Shown here: positions 18,425 through 29,706 of the stretch, in pieces
How positions within the stretch are numbered: position 1 is the stretch's first letter
How the letters are laid out: each line of letters opens with the position of its first letter
Assembly (NCBI GenBank): GCA_947311315.1
Contig: CAMZKN010000061.1
Span: 1 to 63,480, forward strand
From: an uncultured Desulfobulbaceae bacterium
GTDB lineage: Bacteria > Desulfobacterota > Desulfobulbia > Desulfobulbales > Desulfocapsaceae
Length of the DNA stretch: 63,480 bases
Reading direction: 5' to 3'
Notes under the pieces: generated by a model
Told to the model about the DNA's origin: nothing
The model's input: only the letters and a program-made list of their open reading frames with translations
The model's database searches: none
Translations under genes and position numbers: made by a program

Positions 18425-20506
18425 ATGAAAAAAATTATTAAATACAGCACTATTTCTATAACAGGCTTTCTGTTTCTTTTGACTGTTACCGCAATTCTTT
18501 TACCGGCGTTTATCAATGAGCAGAAGTATGTTCCTCTCATAGAACAAAAAATATTAGATCTGACCGGCCGTTCCCTTACAATTGGCAATGATCTGAATAT
18601 TTCGTATTTCCCATGGTTGAGCATCTCTTTTTCTGATTTGAAACTCGGTAATCCCGAGGGTTTTTCAACCGACGACTTTCTCACTATTAAATCTTTTGAA
18701 ACCCAGGTAGAACTTTTGTCTCTTCTGTTTGGTCAAATTCATGTTCGCCGGTTTGTCGTTGGTGGTCTGGAAGTGAACATGGAAAAGAGAAGTGACGGAA
18801 GTCGAAACTGGTTTTTTAGTAAAAACGGTGATCAACCAGTACCTTTACAGACACAGTCGGACTCAAGCCGGGGAGTGTTGCCTGAAAATATGAGTATTGA
18901 TCTTTTTGTAGTGACTGATGCAAAAATAGATTTGAAAGATCAGGTTAGACAGACTGAGTATCATATTAATGATGTGATGTTATTGGCAACTGAAGTGGCA
19001 CTGGATAAACCCTTTACAGCAGAAATAAAGGCACTGATAGGTGGTAAACCTGTAGCCATCGAAGGAAGTATTGGCCCTTTTGGCAAAAACACTGGAATAG
19101 AGTCGGTGGCAGTTGACGTACGTTTGGTTTTGGCAAATGTGATGAAAGCATCGATACGTGGGAAATTTTCCAATCTGTATTCTTCCCGATCCTATGATCT
19201 CAACATGCAGGTTGAACCATTTTCTCCACGCTATTTGTGTGATATACTCGACATTGGTTTTCCAATATCGATCAGCAGCCCGGGAACATTCGATTCTTTG
19301 TCACTTAACATGATTGTGAAAGGAGACAGGTCGGAAATACGTGTTGAGCGGGGAGATGCCAGGCTTGATAACACAGGGATTGATTTTTCATTTACAGCAA
19401 AAAACTTTGATCGACCAGTTGTAATTTTAGATGTTGAGCTTGATTCCATTGATTTGAACCATTATTTTTCCAGTGATTTTGCTGAAGGTACCGAAAATTC
19501 AAATGAAGACAGTGTTTACAAATCAAAAATATATAATTGTTCAATATGGAGAGAGCTCTATATTACCGGCAATCTTGCTTTGAAAACAGTCACATTCAGT
19601 GGTCGGACTATTCACGATGTTCGAGCTCATTTCAATGGGAGCAATGGGATCTTTACTATTGACCCATCGTCTTTTTCTCTTAACAATGGGCAGGTGCAAT
19701 CCACTGCAAAAATAAATGTGCAAAAGGATATACCTGAAATATCCGTTTCAGTGCAATCAAAGAATCTCCATTTTGGTGAGCTTCTGCACGGTTCAGGTAA
19801 TAATGAGAGTATTGCCGGGACACTTAATGGCGAGATGGATGCTGATTGTAAAGGATTTGATTCTGATTTAATTAAAAAAACGTTAAACGGTCAGGGAAAC
19901 TTTGTTTTGCAAAATGGAGTATTGCATGGCATTGACCTGCAGGGTAATGCAGCAGAGACATCCTTTATCGAATATTCTGAAATAAGCAGTGCATTTACTG
20001 TAAAAGATGGTTTGGTCACCCTCCAGGATACCAAATTGCTGGCCCCCTCCGTCAAGATACTGGTGACAGGTAGTGGTGATCTTGTGACTGATGAGATCAA
20101 TCTTAAAATGATGCCCTCTAACGTCAATGTTGGTAAAGGGCTGGAAATTTCAAAAGATGATTCTCAGGGCTTTATGCCTGTTGCGGTGACGGGAACGTTT
20201 TCCTCTCCTGTTTTTGTGGTTGATAAACAAAACCCGACCGTTAAAATTGCTCAACCTGCCAACAAAGTAAATGCTCAGAAATTGGTTGATGAAAAGATCC
20301 CTTCTCCAATTGATGAGGATGTGAAGGGGCTGGTCGGTAAGGCTCTTATAGATCCAGAGATTGTAGCTCGACGATTTGGCCTGCAGCCGGTAGAAATCAA
20401 ATCCAGGAAAAGTAAAAAGATTTTTCCTGTTGGAAACGGAAAAATTGAGATAGGACAACTGCTTGAAGAGGATGTTTTTCGTGATTTATCAGGTGGTTTG
20501 AACTAA
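18425..20506 (+). CDS. AsmA-family protein
   Basis: A 693-aa AsmA-like protein (bridge-like lipid-transfer superfamily) tied to outer-membrane lipid homeostasis. One N-terminal membrane segment (residues ~8-30, TISITGFLFLLTVTAILLPA) anchors a long periplasmic beta-rich body. Family marks are the N-terminal LDLTGRSLTIGNDLNIS-like block, FPWLSISFSDLKLGNP and the C-terminal region with GQGNFVLQNGVLHGIDLQG and GSGDLVTDEINLKM. The final ~90 residues (KIFPVGNGKIEIGQLLEED) are less conserved. It is a plausible functional partner of the nearby mlaA. Confidence 0.88.
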   Translation: MKKIIKYSTISITGFLFLLTVTAILLPAFINEQKYVPLIEQKILDLTGRSLTIGNDLNISYFPWLSISFSDLKLGNPEGFSTDDFLTIKSFETQVELLSLLFGQIHVRRFVVGGLEVNMEKRSDGSRNWFFSKNGDQPVPLQTQSDSSRGVLPENMSIDLFVVTDAKIDLKDQVRQTEYHINDVMLLATEVALDKPFTAEIKALIGGKPVAIEGSIGPFGKNTGIESVAVDVRLVLANVMKASIRGKFSNLYSSRSYDLNMQVEPFSPRYLCDILDIGFPISISSPGTFDSLSLNMIVKGDRSEIRVERGDARLDNTGIDFSFTAKNFDRPVVILDVELDSIDLNHYFSSDFAEGTENSNEDSVYKSKIYNCSIWRELYITGNLALKTVTFSGRTIHDVRAHFNGSNGIFTIDPSSFSLNNGQVQSTAKINVQKDIPEISVSVQSKNLHFGELLHGSGNNESIAGTLNGEMDADCKGFDSDLIKKTLNGQGNFVLQNGVLHGIDLQGNAAETSFIEYSEISSAFTVKDGLVTLQDTKLLAPSVKILVTGSGDLVTDEINLKMMPSNVNVGKGLEISKDDSQGFMPVAVTGTFSSPVFVVDKQNPTVKIAQPANKVNAQKLVDEKIPSPIDEDVKGLVGKALIDPEIVARRFGLQPVEIKSRKSKKIFPVGNGKIEIGQLLEEDVFRDLSGGLN

Positions 20507-20536
20507 TTTTCCAGGCAGGACTCAGGTTGTACAGTA

Positions 20537-21505
20537 CTATTCTCTTCTCTGGTCGAAATAAACAGTACTTCCGGGGGTAGCCTTGGCAATTTTCTTCATC
20601 TCCGCACAGGCATCACTGACCTCGAGAAATGTTGAGTAACGGTTGTTACTCAGGTCGACCACCGCAATACTGATACTCATGATTGGAAAAACCTGTTGGT
20701 CACCCTGCCTGTTGGTTGCCTGAATGCATCGGTTGTCGAGGTCCAGGCGGTTGTAAAAATGGAGGATTCCACTGTCGAATTGTTTTATAATTTTTTTTGC
20801 TGCAAAGAGTGCCTGTTTTTGAGGTATGACCATAATAAAATCATCACCTCCTAAGTGACCAGTGAATGTTTCTGACTGGTTTATCTCTTTGTGCGCCTGC
20901 TGCAAAATTTTCGCCGTAAAACGAATTACTTCATCTCCTCGAACAAAGCCATATTTGTCGTTGAATGGTTTGAATTTGTCGATATCTGCGTAGACAACAC
21001 AGACATGTTCTTTTGCAAGCAGACTGTTTTCAATATGCTGTGCAATGGAGTTATTGCCGGGCAATCCTGTGAGAGGACTTGCGTCAAGGGCAAGGCCATA
21101 CATTTTTTCGAGTTCCTGCATTGCTGATCTTAATTGCAGGTGATTTCGAATTCTAGCCTTAACAATTGAGGGTGAAAATGGTTTGGTGATGAAGTCAATG
21201 GCACCAAGACTCAAACCTTTTGTTTCATCCTCGTCGTCACCTTGTGCGGAAATGAATATGAGCGGTGTCTCTTTCCATTCTTCATTCTGTTTTATTTTTT
21301 TACACACTTCAAAACCGTCCATACCTGGCATAAGAATGTCGAGCAGAATCAGGTCTGGAACTATAGTGGGCAGAAGCCTGAGCCCCTCTTCTCCATTTTT
21401 TGCGAAATAGATATCGTAGAGATCGTCAAGTAGATTGATGAGAATCTTGATATGTTCGATACTGTCATCGATGATGAGTATCCTGGTAGTGTCCTCTTTT
21501 TTCAT
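20537..21505 (-). CDS. Response regulator with GGDEF (diguanylate cyclase) output
   Basis: 322 aa from ATG 21505, which overlaps the stop of the upstream kinase gene (ATGA), so translation is coupled. The receiver domain occupies residues ~7-125, with IIDDS, phosphoacceptor Asp56 in [10 protein letters not shown] and the Lys in FITKPF. The GGDEF domain begins at [10 protein letters not shown], with [20 protein letters not shown] and the active-site variant GGDDF, expected to be active. No RxxD inhibitory site is seen at the usual place. It probably converts signals from the neighbouring hybrid kinase into c-di-GMP. Confidence 0.93.
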   Translation of the reverse strand: MKKEDTTRILIIDDSIEHIKILINLLDDLYDIYFAKNGEEGLRLLPTIVPDLILLDILMPGMDGFEVCKKIKQNEEWKETPLIFISAQGDDEDETKGLSLGAIDFITKPFSPSIVKARIRNHLQLRSAMQELEKMYGLALDASPLTGLPGNNSIAQHIENSLLAKEHVCVVYADIDKFKPFNDKYGFVRGDEVIRFTAKILQQAHKEINQSETFTGHLGGDDFIMVIPQKQALFAAKKIIKQFDSGILHFYNRLDLDNRCIQATNRQGDQQVFPIMSISIAVVDLSNNRYSTFLEVSDACAEMKKIAKATPGSTVYFDQRRE

Positions 21506-24500
21506 ATTTCTTTGTCTGTTTTGTCCCTGTGGGTCTGCCATTTATGCAGAAGATCGAGCGCTTTGTCAAATTCCAGAGAATTGGCATATTTCTCCATATT
21601 CTGAATCAAACCATCGTCATTTTTTCCGAGAGATAATTTTAGAGTGTTGATTTGTGACAGAGCCTTTGAACTATTGCTGCTGAGCGAATCAGAGAGGGAA
21701 GAGATTAGTTCGTGATAATTGGTCGTCTGCGTGTTTTCAATCTTTTTGCTAATAGGCCTGGGCTTCAATTGCGATTTTTTGTATTCTTTAAGCCATTGAG
21801 AGAGAAAGGAACAGTTGCTGTTAACTTCACTTGTAAATTGAACAAGGAGAGTGTGATATTCATTCTTTTGTTTATTTTTCAAAGTTGTCTCGAAAAGGGA
21901 ACAGAGGGCAAAGAGTTTTTCCATGCCGAGATTGCCGCTGACGCCTTTAATGGCATGAATTTTTAAAAGAGCAGCCTGAAAAGAATTGTTTTCCAGGTCG
22001 TGTTGTATTTTTTCTGGAAATTTCATGTAGTTTTCCAGGAAGCTCCCCAGGAGTTCGCAGTAAAGAGAATAATTTCCCATCACCTGTGCAAGGCCTGACT
22101 CTATATTTATGCCACAGGTGTTGTCAATGCTATTATTTGAGTGTTTTCTTTTGTTTTGAAAATGTATTTTGCTGTTATTTTGTGATTCCGGCAGGATTAA
22201 TTGGGAAATTGCCTTGAAAAGAGTATGGGGCTTAACGGGTTTGGACACATAGTCGTTTATGCCTGCATTGTAACATTTTTCCTGTTCCTCTGGCATAGCA
22301 TGTGCGGTGATGGCGATGACGGGAATAACATTAGTGGGAGAGGGCAAGTTCCTAATAGCTTTAGTTGCGGTGTATCCATCCATTACGGGCATTTGTATAT
22401 CCATTAAAATAAGATCAAACGGGCTGGTTTCCTGCGATTGCAGAAGAGACAAAGCCTCTGCACCATTTTCGGCTATCGTAACGGACAATCTCTCTGACTG
22501 GAGAATTTCCACAACAATTTGTTGATTTATTTCATTATCTTCAACGAGAAGAATTCTGGCGCCTCTGATACTTTCAAGACGTAAACTGCTGAGTTCTTTG
22601 TCTGCATGGAGTGAACGAAGCCCATTTGAGTCTTCTATATTAAAAATCTGGAGGACTGTTTCAAGGAGTCGTGTTGGGGTTACAGGTTTTGCGAGGAATA
22701 CGTTGTGCTTTGTTTTTGTCTCTGGAGGAAAGTATGTGGAAAGCCTTTGTGATCCAATGAGAATAAGGGTTGGTTCTCCATATGGCGCATTGGCTTTTGT
22801 AATAGTGGTAACAATGTCGATCCATCTGTTGGAGCAAGTGGCACAATCGAGAAAAATCATATCATATATGACGTCCGTCGACTGGTTTTTCAGTGCGGAA
22901 ATAACCTCATCAACGGAGAGCGTCTGAAATACCCGTAGGCCAAAATTACTGAGCTGACAGGACAGTTCAGTGGCAGTCTGTGGTTTTTCAGACATAACTA
23001 TAGCCTGTTTTTTTTCAAGAGATCGAGGTGCTGCAAAAAAACTGCTCGATTCAATTGTCTGGAGTTGCATGTGTACTGTGAAAGTAAATGTGCTTCCCTT
23101 GGGTTCATTTTCCTCAAACCAGATGGATCCTTCCATCATTTCAACTAGATTTTTGCAAATAGCCAGCCCCAGACCGGTGCCACCGAATCTGCGGGTAATG
23201 GATTTGTCTGCTTGGGTAAATGGTTGGAAGAGTATATCTGCCTGTTCTTGCGGGATACCAGTCCCTGTATCCTGGACTGAGAATTGCAATACTATTTCTT
23301 CTTTACTGGTAGTATCTTTTTCGACAGGGGAAATGTGCAGAGTGATGGATCCATATTCTGTGAATTTAAATGCATTGGTAATGATATTGGTAAGAATCTG
23401 GCCCAGGCGAAGAGAATCACCCCGCAGGGAATATGGTGTTTGGGGGTCTATGACAAAGTAAAATTCGAGTCCGGATTCTTCGCATCTGAGACTGATGAGT
23501 GTCGAGAGGTTTTCCAGGAGTTCCCGAAGATCAAAATTCTCGTTTTCAATGGTGAATTTTCCTGCTTCAATCTTCGAGAAGTCAAGGACCGCATTAATTA
23601 TTCCTAGGAGTGAATGGGAGGCGCTGTTAATTTTTCCAATGTAATCGAGGTGTTCCTCAGGCCTGTCTGTTTTTAGAGCAAGATCAGAAAACCCGAGGAT
23701 TGCATTCATGGGTGTTCGTATTTCGTGACTCATATGGGCTAGAAATTCGGATTTTGCAATGGACGAATTTTCTGCAACCTTTTTGGCCTTGTGAAGTTCT
23801 GTGGAAAAGTAGTTAATTGACCGAGCAATTTCACTTATTTCATCCCGTCCTGCAGCATCGATCTTTCGGTTTTCTCCGGCGACCATGGCGAGAACTGTTT
23901 TGTTGAGATCAATAAGCCGCTCAATGAGTATGTTTTTAAAATAATAGAAGAAAATGGCAGCCCAGCTCAAAGAAAATAGGAAGAGGGCTGTGAGTATTTT
24001 AGTCTGTTTATCAACTTTTTCAAACAAGGATGAGGTCTGTAGACCAACAGAGGATGTAAGATCGAAAAATTGAGTGATACTTGAGTCTCCCTTTTCTTCG
24101 ATCTGATTTCTTACCAGATTGGATCTGTTGTTGGATTCAGCCTTGAGTGTTAGATTTTTCTGCAGTAGAGGCAGGAGTCCACCAGGGTCGAGGAGGTTAA
24201 GCTGTATTCTGGAGATAAGGGTTGAGCCAATTTCAATAATTCCTGTGGGGAGTGAGCGAAGGATCTGCTCAATATGATGTAAAGATTTTTTAAGTTCTTT
24301 ACTGCTTCGTCGCACCATGTATTGGCTGCGGAGTGTGGATGCGTACTGGCCTGCGTTTACCATTTCTTCAGCGATATTCTGGAATGTGTCAATACTGGCT
24401 AAAAATTCCGGCGACTGCGTTTTTTCTTTCATCAACTGGCAGGTTGTGTAGATGTCCACAGTTAGGGGATGGAGGGTTTGCAGGATTCTCGCTATCTGTT

Positions 24501-24945
24501 GTTGTGTGTCAATACGTCTGGAAATAAGCTCATTGAGCTCTTTCATCTCATTTCTCAGCACATCAATTTTGAAGCTGTGTGTTGCTTTTAATTCTTTGCT
24601 AAGATGGGTAGAAAAATTATTAATTCTGCTGAACTGTTCATTAATCGAAGAAAAAACGATGCGACGTTTCGGGTGAGATTTGGCATTATGAAGGAACCCC
24701 GTCTGGTGCAGGAGTTGATTGAGCAGGATTGAAATTTGAGCTTCCTGGGTAGCCTGGGGAAAAGATCTGGCAGAGAGGTCAAAGAGAACTGTCTTGAAAC
24801 TGATAAATCCGAGTAATGCAATGGTGGAAATTACGGCAAAAAGTGTTCCGGTGAGAACCAACCCGCTTCCGACCGTTAATGCAATGCTTCGACTTCGGCG
24901 AAATGACTGCGGTGAGCCTTGTTGTTGTGAGGTGTTGGCTTTCAT
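21502..24945 (-). CDS. Hybrid sensor histidine kinase with two receivers and C-terminal Hpt (BarA-like)
   Basis: An 1147-aa inner-membrane kinase. TM1 is at ~21-50, followed by a ~265-residue helical periplasmic region and TM2 at ~317-340. A HAMP linker leads to HisKA ([20 protein letters not shown], His407), then HATPase_c ([36 protein letters not shown]). A first receiver is degenerate at its acidic pocket (AIVMSEKP) but keeps FLDC. The second is canonical ([25 protein letters not shown]), and an Hpt domain ([13 protein letters not shown]) follows, so an internal His-Asp-His phosphorelay is expected. It is flanked and cotranscribed with a periplasmic 5'-nucleotidase-like protein upstream and a REC-GGDEF downstream. 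Confidence 0.92.
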   Translation of the reverse strand: MKANTSQQQGSPQSFRRSRSIALTVGSGLVLTGTLFAVISTIALLGFISFKTVLFDLSARSFPQATQEAQISILLNQLLHQTGFLHNAKSHPKRRIVFSSINEQFSRINNFSTHLSKELKATHSFKIDVLRNEMKELNELISRRIDTQQQIARILQTLHPLTVDIYTTCQLMKEKTQSPEFLASIDTFQNIAEEMVNAGQYASTLRSQYMVRRSSKELKKSLHHIEQILRSLPTGIIEIGSTLISRIQLNLLDPGGLLPLLQKNLTLKAESNNRSNLVRNQIEEKGDSSITQFFDLTSSVGLQTSSLFEKVDKQTKILTALFLFSLSWAAIFFYYFKNILIERLIDLNKTVLAMVAGENRKIDAAGRDEISEIARSINYFSTELHKAKKVAENSSIAKSEFLAHMSHEIRTPMNAILGFSDLALKTDRPEEHLDYIGKINSASHSLLGIINAVLDFSKIEAGKFTIENENFDLRELLENLSTLISLRCEESGLEFYFVIDPQTPYSLRGDSLRLGQILTNIITNAFKFTEYGSITLHISPVEKDTTSKEEIVLQFSVQDTGTGIPQEQADILFQPFTQADKSITRRFGGTGLGLAICKNLVEMMEGSIWFEENEPKGSTFTFTVHMQLQTIESSSFFAAPRSLEKKQAIVMSEKPQTATELSCQLSNFGLRVFQTLSVDEVISALKNQSTDVIYDMIFLDCATCSNRWIDIVTTITKANAPYGEPTLILIGSQRLSTYFPPETKTKHNVFLAKPVTPTRLLETVLQIFNIEDSNGLRSLHADKELSSLRLESIRGARILLVEDNEINQQIVVEILQSERLSVTIAENGAEALSLLQSQETSPFDLILMDIQMPVMDGYTATKAIRNLPSPTNVIPVIAITAHAMPEEQEKCYNAGINDYVSKPVKPHTLFKAISQLILPESQNNSKIHFQNKRKHSNNSIDNTCGINIESGLAQVMGNYSLYCELLGSFLENYMKFPEKIQHDLENNSFQAALLKIHAIKGVSGNLGMEKLFALCSLFETTLKNKQKNEYHTLLVQFTSEVNSNCSFLSQWLKEYKKSQLKPRPISKKIENTQTTNYHELISSLSDSLSSNSSKALSQINTLKLSLGKNDDGLIQNMEKYANSLEFDKALDLLHKWQTHRDKTDKEI

Positions 24946-24957
24946 GAAGTCGGCATG

Positions 24958-26463
24958 TTAATTGGCAACTGCTCTGAGGCGGCCATCAATGGCTGGAGAT
25001 ATGTGGCCTTCGGAGCTGATTCTATTTTTCACATATTCCCACAATGATTTTCCTCCACCTATTTTGACCAGTTCTCTACTATTTTTTAAAATGTCATACC
25101 CATCACCACCTTTTGTGAGATAGTCTAGAGTTGCAAGAGTGTAGTTTTTGTTTAAGTTAAGTGGTATTCCTCCAATCTTTACCGTTAGTACTCGTCTGCC
25201 GGGAGGGTTGTCGGGATTGTAGGTGACACGCATACCGGAGAAATGTGGAAAACGCCCTTTTGCGTTTTCAATTTTACTTAATCCGTTTTCAAGGCAGAGA
25301 AAAATCTGGCGACCGGTTACCCTTATTTTGGTAATTCTACTGTTAAACGGAAGTTCTCTGTGGATATCTCCCCTTGTTAGTATTGTTTCTGCGGAATAGT
25401 GCCTGTTACCGCGTATAGCGCCTCCATTTATAAGAGCAATGTCAGAGGAATAGAAATTGCGAAGAGTATCTGCAATGAAATTGGCAAAACCATTTTCTTT
25501 TGTACGTACAGAGATCTGCCTGGTATCAATTGGGGTGAGGGTTTTGCCGATTTTTTTGCTAAGTATTTTTGCAAGATACTTCGTTTCTTTGGTGATTTTT
25601 TTGGTGATGATCGGATCCTTTTTGATGCCCATCAGAGAGACAGTTCTTATGTTTCCAGTCCATTCAGCCAGTGGCTTTTTCTTTGTCAGAGTCAGGGATA
25701 AGATGCCGGCAACACCACTATCTGTTTTTAATTCAAAGTAATTGTGTGATTTTTGATTAGGTTGAGGGGGGAGCCGTGGGGCGCTGATTAGTGCAACATC
25801 TATTATCTTGCTATCAAGCCATTGGTCTATAGTGGGGGGAAGATAGTCTGACAGCAGGATGATAAGGTCAGCTCCCCTGACGCGCAGGGCTTTGGTAGTT
25901 TCCAAAATAGAAGTGGTAGTGTCCACGATCTTTGCCCTGTCCGGCATATAATCTGTGATAACCTCTGGATCTATGAGGGACATGACGCCTAGAATGAAAC
26001 GCCCAGTTGTTATAGTGAGAAAAGGCAGAGTTCCTTCAATATTACTTCCTGTTAATGGATCTAAAAGATTACTGTTAACAAATGGGAAAGTTACCTCAAA
26101 AGTACGCAGGGTTAGCTCATCTTCTTTGTGAGCCAGATCGCTCTTGGCAACTGCCATAACGTCTGGCTCCAACATATTGAGGAGTGAAATCATATGGCTT
26201 CCCCTGTCAAAAGATGACAAAATACTTGGGGCCAGGGCCGCTCCACCGTGGAAGAAAAGGACGTGTTTCTTTGCAGCTCTGTTTTCTTTTAGCAGAGTAG
26301 ACAGTTGAGCTAGGCCCCCCTGTGGATGTACCGGTTGGATTTCTGCCATGTGGGACGCAAAAATAATAGTAACTTTTTCGGGTTTATGGCAATGGGCATT
26401 TTGGGGTGTGAAAGAAAAAAAAATGGTGAAAATGGCTATGTTGAGGATGTGTAATATATTCAC
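24958..26463 (-). CDS. 5'-nucleotidase/UshA-like periplasmic protein with degenerate metal site
   Basis: A 501-aa secreted protein (signal at residues 1-23). The overall layout matches the UshA/CpdB family, with an N-terminal calcineurin-like domain and a C-terminal 5'-nucleotidase substrate-binding domain (NGGAIRG; LATLDYLTKGGDGYDIL). The catalytic metal ligands look lost. The usual TNDxHG region reads FASHMAEI, the D-x-GD region reads FFHGGAALAPS, and GNHEFD reads VAKSDLAHK. It is probably a nucleotide-binding pseudoenzyme. It precedes the hybrid kinase by 12 nt, which suggests a ligand-sensing partner for that kinase's periplasmic domain. Confidence 0.82.
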   Translation of the reverse strand: MNILHILNIAIFTIFFSFTPQNAHCHKPEKVTIIFASHMAEIQPVHPQGGLAQLSTLLKENRAAKKHVLFFHGGAALAPSILSSFDRGSHMISLLNMLEPDVMAVAKSDLAHKEDELTLRTFEVTFPFVNSNLLDPLTGSNIEGTLPFLTITTGRFILGVMSLIDPEVITDYMPDRAKIVDTTTSILETTKALRVRGADLIILLSDYLPPTIDQWLDSKIIDVALISAPRLPPQPNQKSHNYFELKTDSGVAGILSLTLTKKKPLAEWTGNIRTVSLMGIKKDPIITKKITKETKYLAKILSKKIGKTLTPIDTRQISVRTKENGFANFIADTLRNFYSSDIALINGGAIRGNRHYSAETILTRGDIHRELPFNSRITKIRVTGRQIFLCLENGLSKIENAKGRFPHFSGMRVTYNPDNPPGRRVLTVKIGGIPLNLNKNYTLATLDYLTKGGDGYDILKNSRELVKIGGGKSLWEYVKNRISSEGHISPAIDGRLRAVAN

Positions 26464-26524
26464 AGTACCTGACGGTGTGGGTGTGCATATGGCTATGGCC
26501 GCACTGCCACTGTAGTTGAGAAAG

Positions 26525-26556
26525 TAACAGAAGCCACCATCGGGTGACTTCTGTTA
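26525..26556 (-). terminator. Hairpin downstream of uspA-like gene
   Basis: TAACAGAAG (26525-26533) and CTTCTGTTA (26548-26556) pair, and an inner CACC/GGGTG extends the stem. It lies just after the minus-strand universal stress protein gene. The trailing sequence is only moderately U-rich. Confidence 0.55.
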
Positions 26557-26573
26557 ATGCAACCCGAGTCGTA

Positions 26574-27077
26574 TCACTCCTGGGTTTTTTTTCTGTGCCG
26601 TATGAATTTCTTCAATAATCGTTCCGATATTTCATCATCCCGATATGATACTATTGACACGGGACATTTACGGAACATTCTCTCTGCAACTGATCCAGCA
26701 AAAATATGTCGTATATCGTGGGTTTTAATGCCCATGACAACCATATCAATATTCTTGTCGACGACCAGTTTCAGTAATTCATTTGTCGGGTCACCGACTC
26801 TAAAAGAGAACGAAACCCTGTCATCTGGCAGGGTTAATGGTTCCATGAGAGTTTTTAATTCGTCACGGCGTTCTTTTTTCAGCGTTTCAAGGTAGTGTTC
26901 AATATTAACCTTATAGCCAAATGAAGTTATTTTATCAACAGCCTCAAGGTCGCGGTTGTTAATAACATTTACCACCACCAGCTCAGCACCTAGAGGAGCG
27001 GCTATTCCTGCGGAATAGTTTAAAATACCCTGGGAGTATTTAGAAAAGGCGATGGGAACAAGTATTCTATTTATCAT
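26574..27077 (-). CDS. Universal stress protein, UspA family
   Basis: A 167-aa Usp domain: RILVPIAFSKYSQGILNYSAGIA at the N-terminus and the C-terminal ATP-loop-like segment VMGIKTHDIRHIFAGSVAERMFR. The GMGTHG-type glycine motif is weak (GIKTHD), so ATP binding is uncertain. A good Shine-Dalgarno (AGAGG) precedes the ATG. It sits 43 nt downstream of the TAXI-TRAP permease on the same strand. Usp genes are often cotranscribed with TRAP transporters, some acting as regulatory subunits. Confidence 0.87.
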   Translation of the reverse strand: MINRILVPIAFSKYSQGILNYSAGIAAPLGAELVVVNVINNRDLEAVDKITSFGYKVNIEHYLETLKKERRDELKTLMEPLTLPDDRVSFSFRVGDPTNELLKLVVDKNIDMVVMGIKTHDIRHIFAGSVAERMFRKCPVSIVSYRDDEISERLLKKFIRHRKKTQE

Positions 27078-27120
27078 TGTTTAAACCTCTGTTAGAGGTG
27101 AATCATTGTTAATGAGGATG

Positions 27121-29706
27121 CTACGCTACAGCAAGCGCTTCATCATTTTTAATCCGGCCTTTCTGGATTTTCCAGATAAAAGCCAGGAGCAGAAGGGCAG
27201 GGAAAAACATAATCTGTTTTGGTGGCCGGTCTGCATCCATCTGGACTGCAAGGATTTCCTGATCAAAATCAATCGCAGCTTTTTCAGCTGGACTTGAAAA
27301 CGCAACCAGGTCAACAATTACTTTGCCTTCTTCGTCTCGTGTTTCTATTCCCATGGTACTCAATCTCTCGGCGCCTGTTGGTTCATCTCCAACTTTCAGC
27401 ATTACGGTCTTCTGGAATACTTTACCGTTATCTTTTTCGCCTTTGATTTTTAAGCGAAACTGGCTTCCAGGATCCATTTCTCCAAGAACCTGTACCAGTT
27501 CCGTAGCCGGTTTTTCAACGAGGGGCGGATAAAATTTATCCCAGATAAAACCGGGTCTAAAAAGAATAAGTGAGATGGCAAGTAAGGCTGCTGTTTCCCA
27601 CCAGCGATTTCTGGTAAGAAACCAACCTTGAGTACCGGCTGCAAAAATTAGCATTGCCAGAACAGCCGCCACTATAACGACGAGGAAGTGGAACCAGTTA
27701 TCAACTCCGATCATCAGCAGCTCGGTATTAAAAATAAAGATAAAGGGTAAAATGGCCGTTCTGATATCATAGCCAAACCCCTGTATGCCGGTACGTATGG
27801 GATCACCTCCAGATATCCCGGCGGCTGCAAAAGCGGCTAGGCCAACAGGTGGTGTATCATCTGCCAGAATGCCAAAATAAAAGACAAAGAGATGCACCGC
27901 TATTAACGGTACAATAAGGCCGTTCTGGGCACCTAAACTGACTATAACGGGTGCCATCAACGTTGACACAACAATGTAATTGGCTGTAGTCGGCAGTCCC
28001 ATTCCGAGAATAAGGCTGATGAAAGCTGTAAAAAGAAGAATCAGCATCAGGTTACCACCGGAAATAAATTCGACAAATTCGGTCATCACAAGACCAATTC
28101 CGGTGAGTGTTACGGTTCCAACAACAATACCGGCGGCAGCTGTTGCAACGCCAATACCAATCATGTTCTTGGCACCGGAAACCATTCCGGTAATCATATC
28201 TTCCCATCCCTTACCAAAGGAAAATTCTTCGCCCTGCATTTTTCTAAAGATACCCTTTAATGGGCGTTGTGTAAGGACAATTACAAACATCAGTATTGTT
28301 GCCCAGAAAGCAGAAAGAGATGGGGATAGACGTTCTACGGTGAGGCACCACATGAGTACGACAACCGGCAGCAGAAAATAATAACCAGCTTGCGCTGTTG
28401 GGCCGAGATCCGGAAGTTCTTTAATATCTGTACTGGTGTCCAGTTCAGGAACTTGACAGGCATACCAGAGCAAAAACAGGTATGAGACTGCAAGCAGAAT
28501 ACTGACAACCCACATGGTATAGTCACCTGCAACTGTTTTGATCCAGCCTAAGCCGTAATAGGTAACTCCACCGATTATAATTATTGTGAGAATTGTAACA
28601 ACAAAACTGATTATACTTTGGGGCAGGGTTTTGGTTCTTTTCTTTTCCATCCCTTCAAGGCCCATTTTGCATGCTTCCAGGTGCACGATATAGACAAGGG
28701 CTATATAGGAAATAATGGCGGGTAAAAATGCGTGTTTTATGACTTCTATGTAGGAAATTCCGACATATTCAACCATAAGAAAAGCGGCAGCACCCATTAC
28801 AGGTGGTGTCAGTTGGCCGTTTGTTGAAGAGGCTACCTCGACAGCACCAGCTTTCTCAGCACTGAACCCCACTTTTTTCATCAGGGGGATAGTAAATGTT
28901 CCGGTCGTGACAACATTTGCGATAGAAGAACCGGAGACGAGTCCGGTCATGGCCGATGATATGACAGCGGCTTTTGCAGGGCCACCTTTTAGATGGCCAA
29001 GACCAGCAAAGGCTGTGCGGATAAAGTAATTTCCAGCTCCGGCCGCTTCTAAGAGAGAGCCAAAAAGGACAAACATAAAAACCATTCCTGTGGATACGCC
29101 AAGTGCCACCCCGTAAACACCCTCAGTTGTGAGCCAGTAGTGTGTCATTCCTTTGACAAGACTTGCTCCCTTATGGGCGATCACATCAGGCATATATGGG
29201 CCTGCAAATGTGTAGGTGATAAATACCGCTGCGACAATCATGAGTGGTGGGCCAAGGGCACGTCTGGTGGCTTCGAGTAGAAGAATCAAGCCGACAACGG
29301 CAACCACAAGATCCATGGTCGTTGGTTGACCGGGACGCTCGGAAAGTTGCGCGTAAAAAATATAGATATAGGACGCACAGAATGCAGCGATAATGGCGAG
29401 AACCCAGTCTTGAGTGGGAATATATCTTTTAGGTGATGATTTGAAAGTGGGAAAAGCAGTATATGCTAAAAATACTGCAAAGGCGAGGTGTATTGCCCTT
29501 GCTTCAGTATCATTAATTACGAAAAAATTAAGCATAAATGGTAGCGGAGATGCGTACCATAGCTGAAAAAGTGTCCAGATAAGTGGGACGAAGAAGAGGA
29601 TGTTTCTGGAAATCGTGCCTTTGGGGTTACGGGCACCCGTATCCGCTTCGGCTATCATTTCCTGTACGTCTTCGGGGGGTAACGGAGTTTCGGTAGGGGT
29701 GGTCAT
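27121..29706 (-). CDS. TRAP transporter fused permease (4TM/12TM), TAXI type
   Basis: An 861-aa fused DctQM permease of a TAXI-TRAP secondary transporter. The N-terminal block (~30-190) is the small-permease part with four membrane segments. The rest is the large DctM-like part, with SSAMTGLVSGSSIANVVTTG, ASSTNGQLTPPVMGAAAFLM, and GLPTTANYIVVSTL. A ~130-residue soluble C-terminal region (QFRLKIKGEKDNGK and onward) lies between the last membrane segments, as in fused permeases carrying DUF3394. It works with the TAXI binding protein at 30006-30986. A terminator and a structured leader separate the two. Confidence 0.93.
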   Translation of the reverse strand: MTTPTETPLPPEDVQEMIAEADTGARNPKGTISRNILFFVPLIWTLFQLWYASPLPFMLNFFVINDTEARAIHLAFAVFLAYTAFPTFKSSPKRYIPTQDWVLAIIAAFCASYIYIFYAQLSERPGQPTTMDLVVAVVGLILLLEATRRALGPPLMIVAAVFITYTFAGPYMPDVIAHKGASLVKGMTHYWLTTEGVYGVALGVSTGMVFMFVLFGSLLEAAGAGNYFIRTAFAGLGHLKGGPAKAAVISSAMTGLVSGSSIANVVTTGTFTIPLMKKVGFSAEKAGAVEVASSTNGQLTPPVMGAAAFLMVEYVGISYIEVIKHAFLPAIISYIALVYIVHLEACKMGLEGMEKKRTKTLPQSIISFVVTILTIIIIGGVTYYGLGWIKTVAGDYTMWVVSILLAVSYLFLLWYACQVPELDTSTDIKELPDLGPTAQAGYYFLLPVVVLMWCLTVERLSPSLSAFWATILMFVIVLTQRPLKGIFRKMQGEEFSFGKGWEDMITGMVSGAKNMIGIGVATAAAGIVVGTVTLTGIGLVMTEFVEFISGGNLMLILLFTAFISLILGMGLPTTANYIVVSTLMAPVIVSLGAQNGLIVPLIAVHLFVFYFGILADDTPPVGLAAFAAAGISGGDPIRTGIQGFGYDIRTAILPFIFIFNTELLMIGVDNWFHFLVVIVAAVLAMLIFAAGTQGWFLTRNRWWETAALLAISLILFRPGFIWDKFYPPLVEKPATELVQVLGEMDPGSQFRLKIKGEKDNGKVFQKTVMLKVGDEPTGAERLSTMGIETRDEEGKVIVDLVAFSSPAEKAAIDFDQEILAVQMDADRPPKQIMFFPALLLLAFIWKIQKGRIKNDEALAVA

